Shown: piece after piece, positions 22,932-33,562 of the stretch
Layout of the letters: each line of letters starts with the position of its first letter
Numbering within the stretch: the first letter of the stretch is position 1
NCBI GenBank assembly: GCA_024663395.1
Contig: JANFAH010000002.1
Coordinates: 1,178,001-1,242,000 of the forward strand
Direction: 5' to 3'
DNA from: Pisolithus tinctorius
Lineage: Eukaryota > Basidiomycota > Agaricomycetes > Boletales > Pisolithaceae
DNA length: 64,000 nucleotides
Notes under the pieces: generated by a model
What the model was told of the DNA's origin: nothing
Database searches by the model: none
What the model saw: the letters and a program-made list of their open reading frames with translations, nothing else
Translations under genes and position numbers: made by a program

Positions 22932-24464
22932 TTACATCTTCACTTGTAGCCACGAAGATGTTCCTCTTTTTCCCTGTGTAAGGTGAATGGAATTTTCAGG
23001 GATGGAGAACATGAATGTCTTTGCTGGGAGGGAAGAGCCATCAGGCCCTTTTCCCTTTCCACATTCAGCATAGCAACACCCATAAGAAATAAATTCCCCT
23101 GCTGACCCCCAATGCCACTTCTGCATGGTTGCACATTGAGGACATGCAACTGGCAAGTGATGACCCCAGGGTCTGAGATGCTTGTCAGTCCAGATATACT
23201 TTTCTACCTCCAGTTTTTCTTCCTGCCAAACAATCAAAATGATGTTTGAGTGCCTCCCAAGTTTGGCACAGTCCCACAAAGCATCCTTCACTGCATTTCT
23301 GAAATGAAAACCTTCAATCATAGTTTTGTGCAGGAGACTCTGGAGGTAGGGTGCTGTTGTAGGGATTTGGAGCCTTGGAGCATCAAAGAGGAGGATGGTC
23401 CTTGGCTTGAAACTAGCAAGTGTCAGGGATGAGTCAGCATCAAAGGAGGAAACTTACAGTTTGGCAGCCTGTTTTACTCCATTGAAGCTCTGTGCCTCTG
23501 TAACCACAGAACCACAGACATAGAACACCATGTCAGCTCCCTCTATAACCTCAGCAAGGGGGGTAAGAAGGAGTTGGAGAACCTGGACAAGGTTAGCTGG
23601 GGGAGCCAAAGGGAGGGGATGGCACTCACCTGAAAGACTTGAGATGCATGGGGGTTGCTATCCTCATCATAACCAGCAAAGAGATCACCCCTGTCTTCAT
23701 CACTGTGAGTGGTGAGGAAAATGACCACACTTGGATAAGAGGAGAGGGAGGTGGCCGGGCTTGTTGCTGCCTTTTGGTATGTAGCCTGGGTATCTTGGGT
23801 GGCCAGGTTAAAAGGTAACTTGGAGAAGGAGTAGGCTTTGTTAGGAAAATAGGCCTGGAGAAAGTCATTAACCATGTTGACCTGGGCCTGGCCAACCTGT
23901 AAAGTCTCCAGGTGAAGATGCACCAGTGCTGTTGGGAGGGAAGCCACCTGGGATGCAGTGGCATGCTCAAAGACACCTTTGAGGTGAGGGGGATTGGGAA
24001 GGACAGGTTCCCCTTTGGAGTAGAAAGCCTTGACATGTTTCAGTTTAAGTATGAAGAGGGCTGGGGAGTTTGGACTTACAAGGTAGGGCTTTGCTTCACC
24101 TCTGGTTTGCTTCCAGTGACAACAGACACACTTGAACTTGACATGGTCTTGTTGCACCTTCTGCAAATCCTCTACAGGGACAACTAAACACAGATCACAA
24201 ACCACTCTGTAACATCCTCTCTCCTGACAAGTCCACATCTTTCCACCATCCCTACACATAACACAGTGCTGGGGTAGATGTAAGATGGTGTACAGCAGAT
24301 AGGAAAGCACTCACAGAATTTGTACCAGGCTGCAACTTGATCTTTTTGACAGGCCTCTTGGAAGCCACCTTTGCCTGTGCCTTTTTCTTCTGGAGGGTGA
24401 AAAGGTTGAGCCTTGGGGCAAGGCCCCCAGTTACCTTCTTGGCAGTCTGTTTAGTTCTGGCCAT
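22932..24464 (-). CDS. Histone H3-tail mimic / PHD-ADD-like / possible caspase-like protein (5 exons)
   Basis: Exons on the minus strand: 24464-24315, 24268-24080, 24028-23630, 23582-23458 and 23412-22932. All junctions are GT-AG with phases that agree, giving 447 aa with no internal stop. The 24029-24079 intron is a multiple of three and could be retained. Residues 2-18 copy the H3 tail (ARTKQTA at 2-8, then K, T-G-G, A-P-R). A basic stretch runs to residue 50. Cys 52, 55, 64, 69, 74, 77, 97 and 100 form a PHD/ADD-like zinc domain. VVIFLTTHSDED (His221) and VFYVCGSVV (Cys269) are 48 residues apart, as in caspase-type dyads. A CPQC...CC...C zinc-ribbon-like segment lies near the C-terminus. 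It may bind or compete for H3-tail readers; that function is inferred. The intact frame suggests recent or current constraint. Confidence 0.8.
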
Positions 24465-24699
24465 CAAGGACACCTATGGACTGGAGATGTAAGGTGATTA
24501 TTGATGTTGACAAGGATGGCACAGCAGCAAGGACATAGGTAATTTAAGAATACAGAGGGTAAAACACAGGTAATATCTGTATATAAATAAATGGCAGGGA
24601 TGGGGGAGCTTACCAATCCTGATGTTGCCAACACAGTGGGACTGTGAGCTGTTGATGACACAGGTAATGTAAGTACATAAATAAATGACAGTGAAGGGG

Positions 24700-25830
24700 G
24701 GGACTTACTAGGCAAGTGGTCTTTCTGTCATCAAAAATGCATTGGATGGAATGCATGTGGTGAGCTGTTGACAAGTGCAGACACTTCTGTTACACTGAGT
24801 GCAGAGATGGAGGGCAGTGAGTCTGAAAGAAATGAACATGGGGGTGGGGGGGACTTACTGGGTTTGCTATGGTTGTGTTGTGGGGACACAGCAATGTGCA
24901 GGGGCTGGCTGCAGCAACGGAGGGCAGTTATTCTGAAAGAAATGAACATGGGGGTGGGGGGGACTTACTGGGTGTGCTATGGTTGTGTCGTGGGGACACA
25001 GTGACATGCAGGGGCTGCAGCAATGGAGGGCAGTTATTCTGAAAGAAACAAACATGGGGGTGGGGGGGACTTACCAGATGTGCTATGGTTGTGTCATGGG
25101 GACACAGTGATGCATGGGGACTGGCTGTGGCAACAGAGGGCAGTTATTTTGAAAGAAATGAAGATGGGGGTGGGGGTGGGGGGGACTTACCAGGTGTGTT
25201 ATAGTTGTGTCATCAAGGACACAATGATGTGCAGGTGCTGGCCATGGAAATGGAGGGCAGTTAGTCTGAAAGAAATGCACATGGGGGTTGAGGGGGACTT
25301 ACCAGGTGTGCTGTAGTTGTGTCATCAAGGACACAGCGACATGGGGGGCTGGCTGTGGAAATGGACAAACATTAGTGTAAAAGAAGAAAAGTGGGGTAGG
25401 GAAGGACTTACCTGGCAGACTGCAGTCATGTCATCAAGGATGCAGGACATACAGGGTGATTTTAGGGGACTTACCAGGTGTGCTGTGGTTGTGTCATTGA
25501 GGACACAGCGATGCAGGGGGACTGGCTGTGGAAATGGACAAACATTAGTGTAAGAGAAGAAAAGTGGGGTAGGGACAGACTTACCTGGCAGACTGCAGTC
25601 ATGTCGTTGAGGATGCAGGATGCATGGGGTGATTTTAGGGGACTTACTGGGCGTGCTGTGGTTGTGTCATCGAGGACACAGCGATGCAGGGGGACTGGCT
25701 GTGGAAATGGACAAACATTAGTGTAAAAGAAGAAAAGTGGGGTAGGGATGGACTTACCTGGCAGACTGTGGTCACATTGTCGAGGATGCAGGACATGTGG
25801 GGTGATTTTATGGATGTGGGTGTAGAGGTG
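24700..25830 (-). repeat. Array of repeated mini-exon/intron cassettes
   Basis: The minus strand repeats a unit of about 109-116 bp: an acceptor (CATTTCTTTCAG or CCATTTCCACAG), a 50-75 nt exon encoding variants of PxHHCVxxDTTxxxxP, then the donor GTAAGTCC. Donors recur near 24854, 24963, 25072, 25188, 25302, 25407, 25472, 25587, 25647 and 25752. The 51-nt exon near 25490 keeps frame. It could be the body of a fast-evolving gene starting near 26020 or a decayed duplicate array. The H3-mimic gene starts 240 bp downstream on the same strand. Confidence 0.7.
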
Positions 25831-26059
25831 GGGGAAGGCTGAGAGTGGGGGGGATGTATTACTGCATTGTGTGAGTGCATGAGCTTCAGCCAATGGTGGG
25901 AAAATGACAGGCACTGACAGCATGAGAAGCACGTGATCCTTGTGCACATGCTTGGGCCTAGGCACTTTGAAAATTTTACTACACATGCAGTGAGCAAAAC
26001 ATGCCCAAACAGAGGGATTCATATACTGGAACTGGTTGTAATTTCTTTTCCCTTATTCT

Positions 26060-26298
26060 TTGTTGGCCCTTCATCCCATCCCCATCATCAACACTCCCTC
26101 CATCGCACCCTCATCATCAACACCACCTCCCTTTGTTGCACCTTCATCATTGATGCATATGCCCTCTGTTGGGCCCTCATTGTCGACATGTATGCCCTCC
26201 ATCAGGCCCTTGTCATTGACACATACACCTTCTGTCAGGCCCTTGTCATCAACACATATGCCCTCCATGCTGCCCTTGTTGGCACCCAATCACTGTGC
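26060..26298 (+). repeat. 33-bp coding-like tandem repeat
   Basis: About seven 33-bp units of the form GCCCTTGTCATTGACACATA read in one plus frame as 11-residue repeats (ALVIDTYALxQ type). It is interrupted at 26298 by repeat R1 copy C. The mini-exon array at 29058 may be its continuation. Confidence 0.6.
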
Positions 26299-29057
26299 TG
26301 TGAGTCAAAGTGTGGACTGCTGGTATAAACCAAACAAATCCAACACCAAAGACAAATAAAGTGTGAGTGGTGGTTTGCCTCTGCAGAACCTGGAATGCAG
26401 AGAAACCTAAATGTGTGGGGGGGACTTCAAGTAGAGGGCTCCTGGCACAAGTCGTCAACGAGTTATGCAGGAGAGGATGAATGAATGCTGATTGAGAAGG
26501 GGATGCTGAACAGAGCAGGGGTGTTCAGCTGAAAGGACTTGGGAGTAATGGATTTCAATAGAATATGCTCCTGGCACAAGTCGATGACAAGTTATGCAGG
26601 AGTGGAAGAATGACTAAACAAGAGGTTGCTGACTAAGCACTGATGATACTACTGATGATGAATGAAGGTAGATAGACCCTTGATGGAGCCTCAACTACCA
26701 AGGATGATGGATGGTGACAGATAGACTCTTCCGAATGAGCCTCAACTGTTGATGACAAGATATGCACTGAAGTGGCTGCTGAGTGACTTCTGATTGCTTT
26801 TTGGTAGCTAAGTACATGGGGGTTTATATACTGTGGGGGGAGCACAGCTTGTGACAAACAAGGCACAAACACTTGGTAAGTAATGAGTAAGGACTGAGTA
26901 ATCATGATGAGTAAGCAAGAAATGAAAAGTAAGCAAGCAAAGAAGATTGGTAAGTATTGGCAATGAATGAGTCAAGGACAGTCAAAACATCACAAAATGA
27001 GTGAAATAGGATCAGAAACTGAGTAAGTGCATTGATATCACATTAGGGGGTGGTGATGCAAGTTAGATCTTGGTGGAGACATCTCTAGATCCAAAGACAG
27101 CATGACAGATGGATGGTGTTTCCTGACAGGGAAGTATTAATTCCAGAATTGAAGGGCATGAGTCAGGTGTCAAAGGGGGCTAGGGCATTGGGGGTCTGTG
27201 GGGCAATGAGAGCACATGTGATCGTGTCTCCCACCCTTCCATCCTCTCAGTGAAGTTAACAAAAACTTCATGAACAGGGCTCTGATGGAGGAGGAGGAGA
27301 AGGGGGGATGTCTTCTGCTGGATCTTGCAGTAAGAAGGCAAGATGCATGTCATACTCATCATGAATGTGATCAGGGAGGCTGGAGAACAGTAGACTATGC
27401 TGCAGCTGTCACAATGCAGGAAGAATGATGGACAAGACTGGAATAAAGATGGTGCAGGGAGCAGGGAGGAATGATCCATATGCTTCATCAACTGGGGAGA
27501 CTGAAACAACCACATAAGACCTTTCTAGTTGAGTGACAGACCTGAGGCAACCAAAGAACGTCCTTCTGGAAGTCATACTGACAAGGAGAACACGCTGACC
27601 AAGCTGCATGGGATGAGATGGGGCTGACAATGATGGGATGAACCAGGGGGCTTCAGGATGGAAGCTGGTGGGAACACCTGGCAGATATATGTAGCCACTG
27701 TCTCTGGCAAATGAGACAAGCGAGATGATCAACAAAGAGGTGGCCATGATTGATGGACTTAGTGAAATGAGCATCTGATGGATGGAGTGCTGTAGAAACA
27801 TGCAGGGTGTGAGGATCCTCTCCAAATTTGGAAGGAAGAATCGTGGGGCTGAGCACTTTAAGCGAGTGTGGGAACAGAGTCGATATCTTTGGAAATGGTG
27901 GAGATATGATGAAAACCAGAATGCTGTACATGGGCACTAAAAACCTTTAATGTGTGCTTAACTTGCTTCCTCTTTTCTCTTTAGCACTGATGACTCGTTC
28001 TTGTGTGAAGGATGACTGTTAACATCTGACAGTCTTTCTATGCATGAGGCCTTTAGTCTTCATCTGCATGCTTGGGCATTGTGCACAACTCGTCGACAAG
28101 TTAGGCAGAGTCAGCTGTAATGTCAAGTATGGGTTTACCCTCGGGTGACCAGGCTTCAAGACCAGGTGACAGGGGTTAAGTCCAAGTGGCCAAAGTCAAG
28201 GGCGAGAGACAGGGGCCAAGTCCAGTTAGACCAGAGTTGAGGCCAGAGGTTAGGGGCTAAGTCCGGAGGACCGGACTTAAGGCCGGGAGCGCAGGAACAA
28301 GACCAGTAGCATGGGAATCCAACCGGTGTTGGAGTGCACACAAGGGGAAGCTGGTCCAGGGTTGGATCTACCTCCCTTGGTCTCAGCTTATGTGCTGTAC
28401 CCTTATGCAAGCTGGGGAGAGGTCCAGGACAGGGGCCAGGAATAGCTTAAGGCTTGGCCTTAGCTATAGAGTAGTCTCAAGGGGTAACACAGAGTTGAGG
28501 GTAATACTAAGTTGATATTCTGACTGGGGTGCTACGAAGTATGTACAGGGGTTAAATACAGGAGGCCAGTCTGGGATAATGAACATAGAGCCGGACTTGT
28601 GAATAAGCTATTAGTGAGATGATTAGCAAGACAAGGATAGCCACAGTGGCTATGCAGAGGCTAATAGCCAAAGTCCAGGTGACCAGCATAACCGGGGTCG
28701 GACACAGGATATGTACAGTAAGCAGAGTTAGACAAAAGGACGAGACTAAATATAGCACAAACAAATGAAAACAGACCGGAGTTATGTCTGGGTGACCCGG
28801 ACATAGACCTGGGAGGACTGGGGTGGAGCAGCGCAAGGCTGGGAGGCCGAAATGGACCGGAGATAGGGGTAAAACACCGGACTTGAGTTACACAGGCCAG
28901 AGTTGAGTTATCTAGGGCCAGGATTGGGTTTTCCAGGCTGGACCAGGACCAGACTTGACCGGAGATAGGGGCTAGGGGTCCGGACTGGACTGAGTCCGAG
29001 TCCGAGAGTCATGGATATGACATGTAACCATGTCCACAACACCTTTGGTGTGTGACA
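26299..29057 (-). mobile_element. Repeat R1, copy C, carrying a nested solo LTR
   Basis: Inverse of copy B. It runs TGTGAGTCAAAG to TGTGTGACA, and its length without the nested insertion is about 1852 bp. Possible 4-bp duplication GTGC (26295-26298) and GCGC (29058-29061), differing by a CpG transition. TATATAA lies on the minus strand at about 26826-26832. The copy splits the surrounding repetitive gene-like region. Confidence 0.85.
28121..29022 (+). mobile_element. Solo LTR, family L2, nested in repeat R1 copy C
   Basis: 902 bp from TGTCAAGTAT to ATATGACA, flanked by TGTAA at 28116-28120 and 29023-29027. Inverse homologue of 2056-2932. Removing it restores the R1 terminus seen in copies A, B and D, which fixes the order of insertion. 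Confidence 0.95.
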
Positions 29058-29700
29058 GCGCACCATCATCCAGGTAAGTCATTCAGCATGATTGTGTTTC
29101 AGATGTTACAGTCAATAAATAATGTTTTTGCAGTCCTTGTCCACCATGAGACATCCCCAAGTGCATCTTCCATGACAGCAATCACACAGATCAGGTAAGA
29201 CCCCCCCTCATTGTGTCTTCATTTCAAATAAATTAAGTCTCATGTCTAGCATGCCTTTTGCATCTATTGATGATAATGTCAATGCTACTTGCCTGGTAAG
29301 TCCATGCCCCCCTTCACCATCCATTGTTAATATACATTAATGATTATTGTTTAGTCTGCTTCATCTTGGATGTTACTTTCTGCATGTGTTGTTGACGCTG
29401 ACAAAGCTATGTACATATCAGGTAAGCCACCTCTGTCACTGTCCATTGTTAATATACACTAATAATTATTGTTTAGTCTGCTTTGTCTTGGATGTTACTT
29501 CCTGCATGTGTCATTGATGCTGACAAAGCTACATCTCAGGTAAGCCACCTCCATCACTGTCCATTGTTAACATACATTAATAATTATTGTTCAGTCCCCT
29601 GCATCATCAATATGATGCCCTTTTTTAGTGTCCACAATGCAGTGTCTGCTTGTTCACATGAGGTAAGTTGTCACTGACCTTCCATTGCAGACTGCCATCC
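29058..29700 (+). repeat. Second mini-exon/intron cassette array
   Basis: The plus strand shows six donors (GTAAGT or GTAAGC/GTAAGA at about 29074, 29198, 29297, 29423, 29540 and 29661). Acceptors TTGCAG, TCTAG, TTTAG, TTTAG and TTCAG separate exons of about 46-67 nt. Two introns share TTAATATACA(T/C)TAATAATTATTGTT with a branch-point-like CTAATAA. Two exons repeat TGTCTTGGATGTTACTT...GATGCTGACAAAGCTA. Exon lengths are not all multiples of three, so a continuous protein is not assured. Confidence 0.65.
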
Positions 29701-30472
29701 TGTGCATATGCAGACTGCAGCTGCTTCCATGCTAGGGTGGGGGCCCCCCCATTCTTAGTGCACCTGGCCAGTGAGCTATTGTAATGGGGGGTTAAATTTT
29801 GTCTTTGAGTCTGTGCCTGCTTTGCAGGCCAGCAATTTGGGACTGGGGGCTTCATCCATACCAGCTTTGCTGGTTGGTGCTTTTTTAAAGCCTGCCCTCT
29901 TGCCAGGGCAGGTTAAGGGTACTGGGGGATGGCTTCTGCCATGTATTGTCTGTTGAAAGTGGTTGTCTTCATTGCTAAACTTTGGTAAGCATAGGCATTG
30001 ATTTTTGTTCTGTTGTGCTGACACTTGGTACTCTAGCCTTCAAGTATTTGTTGTAAGTTTTCAACATTTTTACTATTTAGCTACTGATATGCCCTTCAGC
30101 AGTGTAGTAGTTTGATATGGGGTACTGTTTGAATGTTGAGTTTTTTTTTCTCATGAGAACTTGCTGTCATTCTGGGGGAGGGCCCCCTCTGGAGTGGTAG
30201 TGGAGTCTTGGTTCCTTTGGGAACTTTTTGTTGTAATTCTTAGTAGTACTTGTTATATGGGTGTAATGTGTGTAATTTTTACTTGAAAATGCAACAATTG
30301 TTGTAGGAATTACCCTTGTTTTTTCGAGTGTTTAAGGTCCTAACCCTAACCCTAAGCACAACACTTGGTTCAGCAATGAGTCCCTCCCCAGGCACAAGGC
30401 ACATTGCCTTATACAGTCTAATTCTAGGCTTAAAATTTTACTCTCCCCCTGCTTTCCCTGCTGTCACTCCAT
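29701..30472. other. Unassigned T-rich interval
   Basis: No supportable gene. It contains scattered T-rich runs and CCTAACCCTAACCCTAA at 30339-30355, three copies of a telomere-type hexamer, too few to call a telomeric tract. Confidence 0.4.
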
Positions 30473-31849
30473 TTGACATCATCCCCCCTCATGGCTGCTT
30501 TGCCCCTTACTGATCCTGCCCTGTCTGCCCTTCTTGACCAGATTTTGACATCTGCTCTGGGGGGATCCAAACTCTCATCCAGCCAGGTGTTAGAGAGAGA
30601 TGACCTCAGGAAGCCAAGGCAAGGTTTTTCTGACTCCACATCCCCTGGGGGAAGGACTGATGGAGTCTCATAGACTTAGAGTACTGTCAAAATTGAACCA
30701 TCTGGTAAAATCTATGTCAGGGGAAGATCTTCCCAAGACATCCATTTCTGACTTGGAACTCCAACTTTCTGCCCTTGTGATTGCCCATGCAATCCTTAAC
30801 CCTTGTGAGCCCTTTCTCCCATGCCCTACACCCCATTTCTCAAGTCTGGCAACAGATGTCACCCAGTGGGATGGTGATCAGTTTGCTGACTCCATGAGAG
30901 GGGTCAAGGCCAAATATTACAAACCTCCACAATGGGGGCATATCTGGGACCCTGCCATGGTCCTCACTCACCATGGCAGGGTATTGGTGTGGTATCTCCC
31001 TGGCATCATGCCTTCCCAAAGGGTGGTGAGTCCATTTTTCTCTTAGTCCTTCCTGCACTTATCCCACCTAGGAGTGTTTGAATCAAATTCATCTTCCCCT
31101 GAAAGATGTGCTGGTTGAGGAGGCCCAAAACAAGAATCCTTCCAACAAAAGGTTTGGCCACAGACATGTGCCCCAAACAGATCCAAATGATGGTGCCCTT
31201 GATGTCCCGCCAGTCTTGGAAGGAGTGTTTGGTCATGGCAGGCTTATGAATTCCCCTGCCACTTTCCAGCAGGCTCACAAGGTCTCCTGTTTGTCCATCT
31301 GGTCCAGATCCTCAGGCTGATGCCTCTTGCAGAGATTGGAGGACCCCCTCTACCAAAGTCCTAGTCTGGGGAGTGGTCCCATGAAGCAATGGCTCAGAGA
31401 CATTGCCTATGCAGAGGACTTCTGGAACTCCATTTGCAAGGTGGTACTGCCAGATCTGGCCCAAGTTGGCAAGGATGCCATGCAAGCCAAAGAAGACTTT
31501 GGTTGTGACCAAAAATCCTTCCCAAACCTCTTGGCCTTCCATCTATGTTGGCATAGATGTCATAGTCAACCAAACAACTCCTCTACACACTGACTGAATC
31601 TCTGCACCCTCTCTTTTGGATTTGGTGGTCAGCCTGGGAACCCACAATGCTAAATTCCATGTTCCAGATCTGGGCACCATTTTTAATTATCCCCCAGGCA
31701 CCATGATTTACCTTGCAGGCAAAATCCTCCTACACTCAGTACCAAGCACATTTCATTGCTCACTCCCCACTGGGGCTATGACCACCAGAATTGAGGTGTG
31801 GCATGCTGGAGCATGCCCCATGAAACTGGCACCATGTGCCTTCCAATAG
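30473..31849 (+). pseudogene. TET/JBP-like 2OG-Fe(II) dioxygenase, decayed
   Basis: The N-terminal family block WDPAMVLTHHGRVLVWYLPG is at about 30945-31005, with a GTGAGT donor soon after. WNSICKVVLPDLAQVGKDAM is at about 31408-31470. SIYVGIDVIVNQTTPLHTD, with the HxD iron ligands, ends at 31594, followed by a TGA at 31595-31597 where the frame otherwise continues. GTMIYLAGKILLHSV supplies the distal His (about 31700-31740). A frame change near 31520 and the TGA make it a pseudogene. Family members oxidise methylated bases in DNA; in mushrooms they are expanded with KDZ transposons. Confidence 0.78.
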
Positions 31850-32084
31850 CATCCACTCAAAGCATCAGAAATGCACATGGGCACATCTGATCACCAAGTC
31901 TAGTAGTGATTTATACCTGGGTGATGAGTATTACAAAGTCTACCATTGGACCATTTTTGCATTTCTGTCACTTTGAGGGGATGCTATTGGAAGGCACATG
32001 GTGCCAGTTTCATGGGGCATGCTCCAGCATGCCACACCTCAATTCTGGTGGTCATAGCCCCAGTGGGGAGTGAGCAATGAAATG
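31749..32084. repeat. Inverted duplication of the TET/JBP 3' end
   Basis: Arms 31749-31874 and 31960-32084 are near-perfect inverse copies around an 85-bp spacer. The left arm contains the last ~100 bp of the TET/JBP coding sequence. Confidence 0.88.
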
Positions 32085-32159
32085 TTTTTGATATGTTTTG
32101 GCAATCTCCACTATTTTATTCCATACCTGTTTGGAGAATCACCCAACCCATTTGGTAAA

Positions 32160-32620
32160 AGCCTCATTTGGGTCCTTTTTGGTATGGGGAAAGTCCCATG
32201 GAGACCCTATTTCAGCTGGAGAAAGCACCATTTGGTGTGGAGAAAGTCCCATGGAGGCCCTATTTCAGCTGGAGAAAGCACCATCTAGGTCCTTTTTGGT
32301 GTGGGGAAAGTCCCATGGAGGCCCTATTTAAGCTGGAGAAAGCACCATTTGGGTCTTTTTTTTGCATGGAGTAAAGGCCCATTAAGGCCCTATTTCAGCT
32401 GGAGAAACTCTCATTCTGGTCTATTTTTACATGGAGAAAGTCCCATGGAGGTCCTATTTCAGCTGGAGAAACCCCCATTTGGGTCCTTTTTGGCATGGAG
32501 AATGTCCAATGGAGGTCCTATTTCAGCTGGGAAAACCCTCATTTGGGTCCTTATTGGCATGGAGAAAGTCCAATGGAGACCCTATTTCAGCTGGAGAAAG
32601 GCCCATATGGACCCCAGTCA
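32160..32620 (+). repeat. 63-bp minisatellite
   Basis: About seven units containing GGAAAGTCCCATGGAGGCCC, TATTTCAGCTGGAGAAA and a CATTTGGGTCCTTTTT part. The 63-bp period keeps one frame open for about 160 codons (21-residue repeats), which is expected from the period and is not evidence of a protein. Confidence 0.88.
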
Positions 32621-32689
32621 CTCTGACATATTTGGGGAAACATATATTAATTGTGGAGAAATCCATTTCTCCAGCACTATCCCAGGAGA

Positions 32690-32850
32690 AATCCAAAGGG
32701 GGCCTGGAGAATCCCCAGGCATGGTGCTGGAGAAAAAACTTTCCCCACCAGTGGTTGGGGATACCCAACCTGTCAAGACCTCATAGGTATATACATCTGT
32801 AGAAATATGTAGACCTAATAGGTCTCCAAAGGTGGTTGACTGAAGTGAAA
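32690..32850 (+). repeat. Fragment related to the arm and terminus of the giant-TIR element
   Basis: Shares GATACCCAACCTGT, AGACCTCATA(A/G)GTATATA and GGTCTCCAAAGG with 8277-8356 and ends GACTGAAGTG, close to the element terminus CCTGAAGTG. It could be the right end of a smaller relative whose left end I could not place. Confidence 0.5.
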
Positions 32851-33071
32851 GGATAGTGCTTGCTCACCACATGAAGGATGCTGTCCATAACAGATAGGGA
32901 GTAGCCAGGCCTGCTTTCACACAACAGAAGGACCTTCTAGGGAAGTTTTTGCAGGGATAGCTCCAGCTTGTATGTACTGGAATGCATTTCAATGTTATGC
33001 CTATGTCTTTCCTAGGCAGCTTTGACTCCAAAGATATCTTTGTCATTCCTAGCCAAAATCATTCCTAGCTG

Positions 33072-33441
33072 ATGTCATTACTAGCTGATGTCATGCCTAG
33101 CCAGTGTCCATCAGAGTTTCCTTGGGGGATGGCTGACAGTTTGAAAAAAAAACTCTGCTACCTCAGCATGCAAAGACAACGGTACAGAGTACTGGGCAAG
33201 AGCTCTGGTGGCCTGTATACCTTTCAGCCCATCAAGACCAGAAGAGGAAAGCTTGCCTACAAGGAGGTGGATGCCAGCCCCTTGTACCTCCCATCTCAGA
33301 GTGGACCTTCCACTCCAAGGACCCCCAGGGCTATGGCCTCACAGCATGTAGACTCCTCTGACTTCCCAGTCCCCCTTGACATCCCTGCCTCCCACTGGAA
33401 TGAGGGAGATGATGCCCTGAAGCCCAAGAGGGTCACCAAGG
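33072..33441 (+). pseudogene. KDZ transposase 5' exon fragment
   Basis: The plus frame has a variable N-terminus followed by SSDFPVPLDIPASHWNEGDD and LKPKRVTK (about 33355-33440), then the donor GTAAGT at 33441. This is the usual first-exon layout of KDZ transposases in mushrooms, judged from memory of the family. The rest of the gene is missing; retrotransposon sequence starts about 120 bp on. Confidence 0.6.
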
Positions 33442-33562
33442 TAAGTAGTTTGACTTCCATGCTGTATGATGGATGGGCTAAAACCTCACACAGAGTCAGA
33501 ATGAAGGACGAGGGTTTTTAGACTTCATCCAGGACTTGAATAGCCAGCAATGAGATGGTTCA

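Noticed and set aside
30339..30355. CCTAACCCTAACCCTAA telomere-like run
   Set aside because: Only three units and no chromosome-end context; could be chance or a repair scar.
32301..32786. 161-codon frame over the 63-bp satellite
   Set aside because: A period divisible by three keeps any stop-free frame open; composition gives no protein signal.
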